A DNA stretch of 20,527 nt from Chara braunii (lineage: Eukaryota; Streptophyta; Charophyceae; Charales; Characeae): contig BFEA01000203.1 in assembly GCA_003427395.1 (NCBI GenBank), forward strand, positions 640,159 to 660,685, written 5' to 3'. Below the pieces are notes generated by a model. That model ran no database searches. It had not been told where the DNA came from and saw only the letters and a program-made list of their open reading frames with translations. The translations under genes and the position numbers were made by a program. Each line of letters opens with the position of its first letter. Position 1 is the first letter of the stretch. Positions 8,029 to 17,125 of the stretch are shown piece after piece.

Positions 8029-10763
8029 CTACACGTCGTGCTCCGACCAGGTGTCGCTGCGTCTAATCCTGACCGTCTGGAGGTTCGACAATTGACTGTG
8101 TGTGTGCCATTTCAGGCTATTCTCCTTGGTTGGGTGAAAGCGTATGTAAATGTCCCTCTGTGCAATCTTGTTGGGACCTGTTACAATCGTCGCCGTAGCT
8201 TGTGCCCCAGGCGGTAGGGCTTCTGCAATATAGGATTCCAGGTGCATTTGCAAAATCCGTGCCGCTGCCTCAGAGGTGCAGTTTTTTGGGTTTGCCCAGA
8301 ATGACGACCAGCCTTGCAACGTCACGCCCCCTTGTCTGCCATTTTCCACCGGCGACAAACCCACTTCCCATTTATCATTGTTTCTCCGGACCGGGATGAG
8401 CAACACGGCCTCTTGCAACAGAGGGCCGGTGTCGCCACCCATCTCGATAATCTGCCTCAGCTTTCTTTTCCGCACCAGGTCGACCGGTGTGTTCTCCTCC
8501 GGGTCCGGGGGATCCGGTCCCGGTGGAGGGGCTGGGTGTTTGGAAGTCAGGTCAGGTCTCGGGGGTGGGGTAGATTGTTGCTTATCCGGGGGCACCTCTT
8601 GTGCTCCATTGTGGCTCTCTTCCTCTGTTTCTGCAGTGTGTGGTACTTGAAACCGTGCAGCTACTATTGTATCCAATCTGAGCCATGCATCTGCCCACTT
8701 TACCCCGGGTTGCAGTCCTTTTTCCAACACGTTTTTCAGTGAGGCACTCGTGTCCAGCATGGGGAATAGCTCATGGTATGTCTTGTCCCAGAACTCGTCC
8801 GGGAGGGGGCCATGTTTTGCTTTGAGATTGGCCATCAGCCAGTCTGCTATAGCAACCAATTTCTGTTCCGTGGGTAAATCTGGCGGTGGTGCCCCCTCTT
8901 TCTCCCCTTCCTGGTCACACTCCGGGTTCAATCCCTCCGGGGACATGCTTGCGTTCTCCGGAAGAGGGTCCACCTCCATCGGATCCAGTCCAAATGCTGC
9001 TTGGAGGGGGTCAGTGTCCACTGTCTGGCCTGCCAACTGAGGCCCATTTGCTGTTGCCTCTTCGATTTGATTTAGCCCCACCGCCTGAGCCCCCGTCTGT
9101 TTTTCCACCGGTCCGTCTGTTCGTAATTGTTCCAAATTCTTAGGAATGCTATTAGTTGCATCTGAGTGGGTGTGTTGGGTGGATGATTCCCCCGCCTGTT
9201 GGCTTTTGCTCTCTGTGATCAAAGAGCCATTTTGTTCTTTGGTGTCTGCTGCATTGTTCTCTTCTTGCAAGTAACTCTCAGCGGCGGGGCCCGGGGTGGC
9301 ACGACGATTCGGTTCTGTCTGCTGTTTTTGTACCCAGATCTCTTTCCCGCCTCTCTTTCTTATTGTTTTCCATCCTGGATTCTCTTGACTGTCCTGAGGG
9401 GGGCTCTCTTGTCTTTCCAGTGCCTTTTCCTCCACCGGAGCCGGGGGGGTCCATGAGTTCGGGGGACGTGTTCCCCAATCCGATTCCCCGGTTCTTTCCC
9501 ATACCCATCCTATTTAGGCACCTTCTTTTGTGTGATCCTCAATATAAACCCAGCCTTCATGTCCCGGGTCCACTGCTCTCCAGTGGGTGGTCTTTATTGG
9601 GTCCCTCAACAGTCGTCCTGTTGTTCTCGCCCTTTTCTGTGGGTGGAGCGGACACGCATATTCAGTGCTCATATGATCGTAGGCTCTGCATTTGTGACAC
9701 CATGGCCTCAATTTGTGCGCAGTGTGTATCATGTACTCCTTCCCTCCAACCCGGTACGGAATTACATCATCGAGGGAGAAAGGTTGACCCTAGGGAAAAT
9801 CCAGGGCCAGCATCAAGTAGTCGTCCCTCTTTGCCACGAAGGAGGGAAGAGGGTCTATGAACGCGACAATGTCATACTGCAGCCCGAAGTCATACACAAA
9901 TGCAGCCTGGATTTCAACTGGGATATGACGAAATTCCACCCAGAAGAAATCCTGCATCAACTGAGCCCTCCTCTCTTTCGGCCCCATCCTGCGTTGAGGC
10001 ATCCAGGGGTGGATCCGCACCTCTGACCGTTCACAGCGAAGGCGCTGCCACCCATCCATCGTTTTTTTGTCAAATTCGTGCACGCACAGGACTGTAACCA
10101 TGGTGTTGGAAACAGGCTGTACCAAAAATTGATCCCGGGCCATTTCCGCACTGTTTTTCAGGACCTCGAGCCGACGGCCAATCCATTTGACTTTATCATT
10201 GATTGATTTGAAGGCCGCGTCGTCATGAAACACCCAATTACTGGCGTGTTTCATGTAGACCTCGTCCCTGCATGCTATCCCATTCTTTGGGTAAGCCTTT
10301 ACCATTACTTGCTTGCCTCCTTGTGTTACGACCCTTGTTTCCGACAGGAGCAGGAATTTGGTCATAAAGAAGGCCCTTGCTGATGGTAGGCCCTCCAGGG
10401 GGATTTCAAGTTTCCCGGTTCTGGGATTACCCGGGCCTCGGTGGATGTTGAGGGCTCGAGCCTGGTGCAGGTTTTTGAGTTTGTCCGCCCAGGTAGAGCC
10501 TGTGGTTGGCCATCGCTCGCCGTATGAGTGGGGGGGAGGGACTTCGCGTGTTGTTCCATCTCCTTCTCCTCCTCCGTTAAGACCCCTGTGTCCTCATGAC
10601 TCATGCTTATTTCCTTTCGTGAAGGGGCTCCGGGGGAAGTGTTTTGTTGAGACCATCGTCTCTGTCGAAGGCGCTCATCCGCCAGCTGTCTCATTGCTCC
10701 GCTGTAGAACAGCATTGAATTTAATCGTTTGTGTGCCTGTGGCAGTTTGTTAGCCGGCCTCAT
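8029..10763 (-). pseudogene. LINE ORF1: nucleic-acid-binding protein, broken
   Basis: This would be a protein of about 910 codons that coats the LINE RNA. The ATG at 10763 opens a charged N-terminal segment. The reading frame then must change once, most likely at C7 (10536-10530 on the minus strand). Beyond it the frame is continuous to 8029 except for TAG at 9792-9790 and TAA at 9516-9514.

The middle (about 10490-9730) resembles DUF4283 of plant LINEs, including FFWVEFRHIPVE. A knuckle C-x2-C-x4-H-x6-C follows (about 9700-9655), with a longer last spacing than the usual x4. After it come a Pro/Gln/Glu-rich stretch and a C-terminal domain I do not recognise (about 8500-8029). The open piece from 9435 begins with GTG, not ATG, and is simply the downstream part of the same frame. 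The stops could be decay, or the TAA could be a natural end of a shorter ORF1. Confidence 0.8.
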
Positions 10764-11532
10764 TGTGACGCGGCGGTTCTCGTTGCAGTTTCTGTTTCCC
10801 TCCCTTTTTCTGAGGGCAAGCGTTTTGCAATGTTGGGCAGTTGTGCACTTTGAGTCCCTTGCTTTACTTGCTTTGTTATTTATTTTACCTATGTCATTTA
10901 TTCCCTTTACCCCTGTTGGTTTCTCATTTGTGTATTTGTTTTTTGTTGTCTTTTGTTGCTTTTGTTGTTTTTTGTTGTTTTCGGTTTACTTATTTTCTTT
11001 ACTTGCCCTGTTCTTCTAGGCTTACTCCAGTGTTTTTATGTGTTTTTACTGTTATTGTAGTGTTGATCCAGCAGCACCTACGGACTGGTTGGAGTGTAGT
11101 AGGGGGGCTTGTCTCGATTGTCTCTCTTACACTGTAACAGTTGTATCGTCACTACCTTCCTTCACTCGTCTTTCCTCTTCCGTCCTGCCTGGTTCCAGTC
11201 GTTTCTGCCCCGTGTGGTTCAGGTAAACGACGCTCCACCTTCCCTTCGTTCCTCCCCAATCATACCACCCTTTTTTCTTTCACTCTTCTTTTCTCCTTCC
11301 TTAATTCGCTCTTCTTCTCTCCTTCCTCGGTTTCCTCTTCCCCGGTACACTTCGCTAATCCTTATTACACTTCGCTTTGTGGCTTCGTAGAGTGCACTGA
11401 AAACGTGCCTTTAGATTTCAACCTCTTCGACCCGTCGGCCCCACCCTCCTAATCCTTCCCTCGTTTCCCTCACTCACTGCTCAGTTCTCCTGGCTTCTTT
11501 CGTAGAGTGCTTTCGTCTTCGACCCGTCAGAC
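10764..11532 (-). other. LINE 5' UTR, purine-rich on the sense strand
   Basis: The 770 bases upstream of ORF1 are pyrimidine-rich on the plus strand and have no credible coding frame. Short motifs repeat. CGACCCGTC occurs at 11428 and 11520, each with GTAGAGTGC nearby on its left, and TACACTTCGCT occurs twice between 11344 and 11378. This may be a degenerate tandem promoter region, as in some L1 5' UTRs, but no promoter element is identified. The true 5' end is inferred, not seen. Confidence 0.55.
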
Positions 11533-11862
11533 AAAAAAACAGTGCGGAAATGTCCCGGGATCAATTTTTGGTACAACATGTTTCCAACACCATGGTTACA
11601 GTCCTGTGCATGCACGAATCTGACAAAAAAACAATGGATGGGTGGCAGCGCCTTCGCTGTGAACGGTCGGAGGTGCGGATCCACCCCTGGATGCCTCGGC
11701 GCAGGATGGGGCCGGAAGAGAGGAGGGCTCAGTTGATGCAGGATTTCTTCTGGGTGGAATTTCGTCATATCCAAGTTGAAATCCAGGCTGCATTTGTGTA
11801 TGACTTCGGGCTGCAGTATGACATTGTCGCGTTGATAGACCCTCTTCCCTCCTTCGTGGCAA
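11533..11862 (+). pseudogene. Inverted duplicate fragment of LINE ORF1
   Basis: This 330-bp block is the reverse complement of 9831-10160, with about 14 differences that I could count by eye. It encodes an internal ORF1 piece from ...SRDQFLVQ to FVA, including FFWVEFRH. It lacks the TAG that breaks the main copy only because that codon lies outside it. It begins after the 5' UTR and ends at GGCAA, inside the target-site duplication. Its orientation is opposite to the rest of the LINE, and it has no start or stop of its own. Confidence 0.9.
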
Positions 11863-11868
11863 GATTCC
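11858..11868. repeat. Target-site duplication of the LINE, right copy
   Basis: GGCAAGATTCC, identical to 2537-2547. Homology to ORF1 ends at 11862, so AGATTCC onward is host sequence. Confidence 0.75.
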
Positions 11869-12345
11869 CACAATCGAAGGGAACTCACTTGGATGGAAGA
11901 AATGGGACCGGAGCTAAAAAGAGACCTCGCCACAGCAGCAGAAACTCCAGATGAGCATGCATCGGAGACCAACAACATCATCTAAGCGGTCATTTCAACA
12001 GTGTCAGACCCTAGGAAGGAAGACCTGACTATCACAGGAGGCAAAGCAGAAGGCGCAGAAGAGCTCCCATCATGTGATTCTTGTAACGGCTATAAGATTC
12101 GACAGGGCCTCAGGCGAACCCTGAGAGGAATCCATGTTAAGGGCAAGCTGACAGTTAATCCTCCTTATTTGGGAGCAATCAATGCTGGTCAGGGATCCTT
12201 CGGCCAGACGGAAGGATGCCTGAGTGGGTCTATGTTGTATCATGCTATTTTGACTTGCCGAAGTTGCCACTGGAATAGGAACCGACCGACATTCCCCAAA
12301 ATAGACATGGACCCGGTACCATAAGGGTCTGTTTTTTTTTTTTTT
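11869..12345. other. Host flank between LINE and gypsy element
   Basis: I recognise no gene here. On the plus strand a frame from GTG 12001 to TAA 12324 encodes 107 residues with two Cys pairs (CDSC, CRSC) but no known domain, and the frame is stopped by TAA just upstream. On the minus strand, ATGATG at 11981 opens 31 codons ending at a good splice donor (GTGAGT, 11888-11883). This could be a first exon of the TIG gene, but that is speculative. The stretch ends in T14 (12332-12345), into which the gypsy LTR is inserted. Confidence 0.5.
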
Positions 12346-12599
12346 GTAATGACCCGCCAAAAACACAGACTGAGAACACTGCTGATTTCTGGGATTTGGC
12401 GCTGGAATGAAGGCCTTGCTGAGATTCCCGCATTCTGCTGTGGTTTCCATGTCTGTGTGTGTGTGCGTGCCTACTGGTTTGCATGCCTGTCTGAGTGCTT
12501 GTCGGCTGAGTGTGTGTGTGGCCCGCAAGGGTACTTGTTGGTTGAAAGGCCCCACAGGGCCGGTACTTACCTGTGGCCGTGACTTTGAGGGTTGCAGCG

Positions 12600-12705
12600 G
12601 GGAAAACACTCAAGTAGCGGGGGTAGGCCCGCGACACTTAAGCAGCAGGGAAAAACACTCAAGTAGCAGGTAGGCCGGTACCACTCAAGTAGTGGTAGGA
12701 GTGTC
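12600..12705. repeat. Degenerate tandem repeat in the LTR
   Basis: AAAACACTCAAGTAGC recurs with a spacing of about 50 bp (near 12603 and 12653), each followed by a GGTAGGCC-like string. CACTCAAGTAGTGGTAGG follows as a shorter third copy. Confidence 0.7.
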
Positions 12706-13248
12706 GGGTACTGGAGGCTGAGCAGAAGAAGACAAAAAGTTGGCATTTTTAGAGGCCCAGTAGCGGTAGGTTAGAGGTAGGCTGGTACCAGTCCAAGTAG
12801 CCCGGGTCTAGGGCCTGTCCGGACGATAGCAGAGCCTGCAATGATGTTTCCCTCCGAAAGGTAGGAGGTACCGGTTGCTGGGAGGCCGCTCAGCCTAGGA
12901 AGTCACCGCCCAAGAGGCCAGTAAGCCGCTATATCTTCCGTCCGGAGGAGCAAGTAGCTCCTCCTCATTGCGGTATGCAAGGATTGGCGACATGCTGCTG
13001 GAGCACAACGCTGGACTGGTACAGCGCTGCCTGGAGGTGAAGGGCAGCTGGGCGCTCAGCCTGGCTATGGCGAGCAGCCCAGCCTGAGGAGAAGGAAGAA
13101 GGGGGCGAAGGAGGAGAGTGGCGAGACACCTACCAGGCTATGGTGGACACCATCGTCATCACCTTGTTGGGCGCTGCATCTGGAAGGCCCCAGGGGTAGT
13201 GCCGCACCAAGGAAGCTCGAGGCAGAGTCAGGCATGGCGGCTTAGTCA

Positions 13249-13329
13249 GCAGCGGCATAGCTGCTTTGGGTTGTCCTTTGGACAGGAGTGCAGCGCCATA
13301 GCTGCTTTGGGTTGTCCTTTGGACAGGAG
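13249..13329. repeat. 41-bp tandem duplication in the LTR
   Basis: CATAGCTGCTTTGGGTTGTC and its flanks appear twice with a period of exactly 41 bases. The copies differ at one internal base (GCGGCAT versus GCGCCAT). Confidence 0.9.
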
Positions 13330-13412
13330 GGCAGGGCCCTCAGTAGTCCGCCATAGCCTAGGCATGTGAGATGAGGAACAAGGAGGGAAGCCATAGCTAT
13401 GGTGGACTTGTT

Positions 13413-13413
<1 letters not shown>

Positions 13414-13443
<30 letters not shown>
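13414..13443. repeat. (TTG)10 microsatellite
   Basis: Ten uninterrupted TTG units near the 3' end of the LTR. Confidence 0.95.
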
Positions 13444-13496
13444 AGTCAGCAGTAAGAGGGAACTTTGGATATCGATTCTGGTTCATCCACTCATTG

Positions 13497-13510
13497 TTAT
13501 TATTATTATT
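13497..13510. repeat. (TTA)n microsatellite
   Basis: A short run of TTA units, 14 bases long, follows TCATTG. Confidence 0.85.
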
Positions 13511-13595
13511 GGGAGAAGAATAAGATTGGCGAAGTGAAGGAGGAGGAGGAAGGTGGAGAGAGAAGAGGGATTTGTTATTGGTCTTGCTGGTGTAC

Positions 13596-13632
13596 ATCTT
13601 CTTCTTCTTGTTCTTCTTCTTCTTCTTCTTCA
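13596..13632. repeat. (TTC)n microsatellite
   Basis: A TTC-type run with one interruption (TTG), making the plus strand strongly pyrimidine-rich. Confidence 0.9.
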
Positions 13633-13752
13633 TCTCCTTTCCCTCTTCTCTGGTCCCTATCTCTTTGCAAGTGCTTTCATTTCTTTCGCAATTGGGTGGC
13701 ATTGTCTTTCATTGTGAATTTGCACTTTGGGGATGACCAGGATCGTAACAAT

Positions 13753-13764
13753 TGGTATCGGAGC
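13753..13764 (+). promoter_or_regulatory. Primer-binding site (initiator Met tRNA type)
   Basis: TGGTATCGGAGC lies two bases after the LTR end. It differs at one position (A to G) from TGGTATCAGAGC, the standard plant primer-binding site complementary to the 3' end of initiator methionyl tRNA. Reverse transcription of the element's RNA would start here. Confidence 0.85.
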
Positions 13765-13802
13765 GGACTTACTTGTTGGCGAGAGGTGTTAGTCACCCTA
13801 AA

Positions 13803-13846
13803 CCTAATTCCGAATTAGGTCAGGGCTAACCTAATCTCGGATTAGG
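13803..13846. repeat. Paired palindromes in the gypsy leader
   Basis: CCTAATTC/GAATTAGG (13803-13819, one-base centre) is followed by CCTAATC/GATTAGG (13830-13846, three-base centre). The two resemble each other and look like a duplicated hairpin. Confidence 0.75.
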
Positions 13847-14433
13847 GTTGGGAAGTTAGGGTTAAGAGGGGCAGTGAGGTATGTGGATACTGCCCCCACC
13901 TGGTTAGGTCATGTAGGGTCGACATCAAACCTGACCAGGTTGCTTGTGTGATTGGATGGGGTGGCGAGACACAAAGGAGGCTGATTGGAGTAAGCGAGAG
14001 GGAGTAGAGAGTGAGAGGTACTCGCACCTGGAATCTGCACTTCAAGAAGACATTGAGTGACTTTTGGGCTTCCCCTCACGAGGGAGACTTGATCGGAGGC
14101 TGCCATATCTGCATCGGAGAGCTGCAAGTTGCTACTTCGGTCTTCAGACATCGACGGGGGATCTGGCGTTGTAACAGGGGTGTAGGGAGGCCCTCTTAGT
14201 CATGCTAGGACACTTCGTGTAGTGGTAGCTAGGGGTCAGGTGGGGCAACGAGAGACGGGGGTGAGTCCTTATCCATCTTTGGAGGCCGGGCCTCATAGGT
14301 AAGTGTCGTGTGACCTGATTGTGCCCGTGGGAGGTTGCTTGGTGCTTCATGGCCTGTTGGGGTGTGCTGGGCTCTCTTCCTCTTCTCTGCGGTCTTGGTT
14401 GTGTGTGTGAGCATGTGGATTGCTTTCTCACCT

Positions 14434-14447
14434 GATGGATGGATGGA
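14434..14447. repeat. (TGGA)n short tandem repeat
   Basis: Three to four GATG/GGAT units in the gypsy leader. Nothing suggests a function. Confidence 0.8.
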
Positions 14448-15091
14448 TGATGTATCTTGTTCTCAATGACATATCTTGCTACGGTGTATTGTCTTTTCAC
14501 TTCTGAACGGCTGTAGGGGTAAGTTCTTGCTGAAAGTTGTCTTTTCCTTTTCAGTACGGTAGAGGCAGTTTGGGACTGACTTGGTACACCTATCTCGGTG
14601 GTCCTGGTCCACGACCTACTTGGGACCCTCGGGACTCAGTGGGACCAGGCCCAACGGGACAGGACCTTTAGGGCCCAAATCTGTTGCCGTTTATGCATCT
14701 CTTTGTTGTGCTGAATTTGGGGGACATACGGCTAGTAAGGGCATTCCTTTCAAGGGGATCTTGACTGGTCTTACTGCATGTTCGCACATACTGCCCCGCG
14801 TCTGTCTCGGCGACCGTCTGCACCCCTCAAAATCTCCATTGCTGCAGTTAGTTTTCCTTTGGCTGACTTATTGTGGTACATGCTCCTTGGCAGATTAGAC
14901 AAGAGGGGATCTCCAGCTAATCTGATCGGGCTCATTCGATAAGTCAGTCCTCTCTTTCGTTTTTTTTAATTATTTAATTATTCTGCTGCGTGAATGCCAT
15001 TTCTCTAAGTCCAAATGAATTGCCGCCTCGGCTAGGAGTTCTACCTTCTACTCTTGGTGATTTACTTTTTTTTCTTTTATCTGAACTATCT

Positions 15092-16651
15092 ATGTCCGGT
15101 ATTGAGACGCGTGCGCAAAAAGCGGAAAGAGAGAGAAGGGAGAGAGAAGGTGTTCTTTTTGAGAGTGTGAGGAGGGGTAAGAGGAGTGTTCGTCCAAAAG
15201 TGAGCAAAGCGCGGACCCCTCTTGAGAGATCTACTGACGCCCTATCCTCCAGCATGGAAGACATCACATCTGAGCAATGGAAGGCCATGCTGGACGCACC
15301 GGCCGAGAACGAGAGACCTTCCTTTCAGAAACTTTACGAGGACGCAATACACAGAGAGAGGGAGGCAGAGGCACCAGCCAAAGCCACAAGTATTGCGGAA
15401 CAAGTGGCCCTCCTCCAGGTTTTGGAGTCGAATGATGGCCTCAAACAGTCCCAACTGTCTGCACCCCCTCCTCATAATCCTCGACCTGCTGCAGTCCCAG
15501 TCTCTCACCCTAACACAATCCTCATATCAAGAGCAAGTGGAACTGTGACGAGCGCAGGAACCGGTGCCAGCTCCTCAAGCGGCAGCGCCGACAGTTCTGT
15601 ACTGGTCCTAGTTCCAAATGCAGGAACATTAGCCCAAAATGCCGCAGTTCTTACTGGCGTACAATACAGCGGTCCCCTAGTGGACAAGAGGGCGGCCACT
15701 CTGCTGTCCAAGTACGACGGGAAGGGGGACATCACCTCTTGAATCAGCTCCATGCGCTCATACTTCAAGGTACTGCGAACACCGCAGGAAGACCGAAGCA
15801 TGATCATGGGGACAAATACTGAGCCCGCCGTACGGAGTATCATAGAACTCCAAGCTGTTACTGCAAGTTATGAGAGAATTGCTCTGACTGAGTGGCTGAA
15901 AGTAACTCTTGTACGTACTCTTGAGGACCTCCTCATCACGCAATATCAAGATAAGCACGCTGCGCTCAAGGCAAGGCTGAAGCTTGAGGCCCTTAAGGGC
16001 CAAACGTGGAGGACTTCCATGCAGGCTTTAGAGCAACACTTGACTGGTCTGTTCACCACTCCAACCCTGGGATGGACTGGCGTGTCTTGCATGAATGTAG
16101 TTATGGGAGTGGCCCCTAAAGAATATGTCTCCCAGCTAGGACTCAAAGACCATATGACTTGGCGAGAGCTACTGACGGATCTAGTCAATCTAGAAGCCAA
16201 GGACCTCGCCAGGTGTGCAAAGGCACCCGCTGCAGGTAGAACCTCGCAACGCAAGCGGTACGGAAGCAGCAACCAGCTTGCCCTGTATGAGCATCGGGAG
16301 GCTGAGGATCAGTCCTATGCAGATGATCTGTCTCTAGATGATGATCTAGAGCCGGACTCCGACGTGGGCTGTTCTACATCAACCCTTGAGTGTGACATGA
16401 ATACTGTAGAAAAATGCAATGCCTTTAAAAAGACTGCTTCAAGCAAGGGGCCTAACCGTAGTTCGGGTAAGGGAACTACAACATACCTCCCCAAGAATGC
16501 AAAGATCCTTGAGAAACCGGAGGATGCTTCTACCAAGCCGTGGGAAGCCCTCCTCATCAGTCAAAGAGAATGGGAGAGAAGATCCAAACTACACGTGTGC
16601 TTGCATTGTCAAAAGTCTGGGCACGTTGTGCAGGATTGTTATCGTCTGTAG
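15092..16651 (+). pseudogene. gag: gypsy gag (capsid and nucleocapsid), one nonsense codon
   Basis: The coat protein would be about 520 residues from the ATG at 15092, the first in frame. The open frame extends upstream only through a GTG at 14990. An Arg/Glu-rich N-terminus and a Ser/Pro/Ala-rich linker lead to a retrotransposon capsid domain (about 15690-16220). A C-terminal knuckle C-x2-C-x4-H-x4-C (CLHCQKSGHVVQDC, about 16597-16638) binds RNA.

TGA at 15740-15742 breaks the frame in DITS*ISSMRSYF, where gypsy capsids usually have Trp (TGG), so it reads as a G-to-A nonsense mutation. The frame resumes without shift at ATG 15752. The TAG at 16649 ends gag, and protease follows in a different frame. 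Confidence 0.85.
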
Positions 16652-17125
16652 GGAAACAGGCAAAGGGCGTAGAGGAGTCATCAACACTCTCTAGAGGAGA
16701 CTAAGGAAGTTGACTTCCACTCTCACCCGTGTGCTGATTGATAATGGCTGAACGACTAACTTCTTTTCTCCTAACGGAATTCGTAAGGCGGGCCTGAGAA
16801 TGAAGCAAGTGGAATTGCAGAACCCTTGTCAGACCCAGGTGGGCAACCAAGAGGTTGTCACCTCAACACATGCTGTCAAAGGTGTGTGCGTCACTTTTGA
16901 CAAGGATCGCACTATCACACATGAGTTGAACTTTTATATCATGGACAAGTGTCCTTTCGACACGGTCATTGGCTTGGGCTGGTTAAAGGCTCATTGTCTA
17001 AGGACCACGTGGGTTGATAATCAGTTCGCGGTGCGTGATGCCAAGGGGAACGAGCGTGCCGTTCTATTGGACGAGACGCGCGATTCCTCTGTGACTCTTT
17101 TGAGTGCAAACAAATATGCAAATCA
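16650..17125 (+). pseudogene. pro: gypsy protease, with two in-frame stops
   Basis: This is the aspartic protease that would cleave the polyprotein. In the frame of ATG 16800 the active-site region reads TRVLIDNG followed by TGA (16749-16751) and TTNFF, which is the family's L-I-D-x-G motif with a stop after the Gly. A second stop, TAG, lies at 16692-16694. CPFDTVIGLGWL at about 16951-16986 is the typical second conserved block. The frame differs from gag, so either a frameshift joined them or an indel occurred. Around 17110-17130 the frame must change again to reach reverse transcriptase; the protease frame ends at TAG 17160. Confidence 0.8.

Larger units (their letters stand above)
2548..11862 (-). 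mobile_element. 9.3-kb plant-type LINE with 5'-terminal inversion
   Basis: This is a non-LTR retrotransposon in minus orientation. In sense order it has an inverted ORF1 fragment (11862-11533), purine-rich 5' UTR (11532-10764), ORF1 (10763-8029), a 106-nt gap, ORF2 (7921-3467), a 0.9-kb 3' UTR and an A-rich tail (2573-2548) broken by two G. ORF2 carries an apurinic-type endonuclease, reverse transcriptase and zf-RVT-like end. ORF1 carries a DUF4283-like region and a zinc knuckle. This is the architecture of plant L1-like elements, though ORF1 is unusually long.

Target-site duplications of up to 11 bp flank the whole. The sense part alone is about 9.0 kb and seems full length, but the exact 5' end is inferred from where the inverted piece begins. 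ORF2 is open and ORF1 is broken. Confidence 0.85.
12346..13750 (+). repeat. 5' LTR of the gypsy element
   Basis: The proposed LTR begins TGTAATGACCCGCC, a common start for plant gypsy LTRs, and ends GATCGTAACA, two bases before the primer-binding site. Its ends form an imperfect inverted repeat (7 of 10 matches). At about 1.4 kb the length is ordinary. It contains simple repeats and a 41-bp tandem duplication. TATATC near 12930 is the only TATA-like string I noted and is weak. With no 3' LTR in the window, boundaries rest on end motifs alone. Confidence 0.65.
13765..15091 (+). other. Long gypsy leader without a recognised gene
   Basis: About 1.3 kb separates the primer-binding site from the gag ATG. 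Open frames on both strands are short and lack recognisable domains. Two sister hairpins lie at 13803-13819 and 13830-13846, beside single telomere-like CCCTAAA and TTAGGG strings. A TGGA run occurs near 14434-14447. Immediately before gag the sequence is very AT-rich (14961-14982). Confidence 0.6.

Noticed and set aside
11533-11862. Simple twin-priming inversion of the LINE 5' end
   Set aside because: The inverted segment is also present in sense, so it is a duplication with divergence and not a plain inversion of the same copy.
12001-12324. Plus-strand 107-residue frame as a gene
   Set aside because: It starts with GTG after an in-frame stop, has no recognised domain, and its two Cys pairs are not enough for a zinc-finger call.
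13796-13861. Interstitial telomere array
   Set aside because: Only isolated CCCTAAA and TTAGGG strings are present, with no tandem array.
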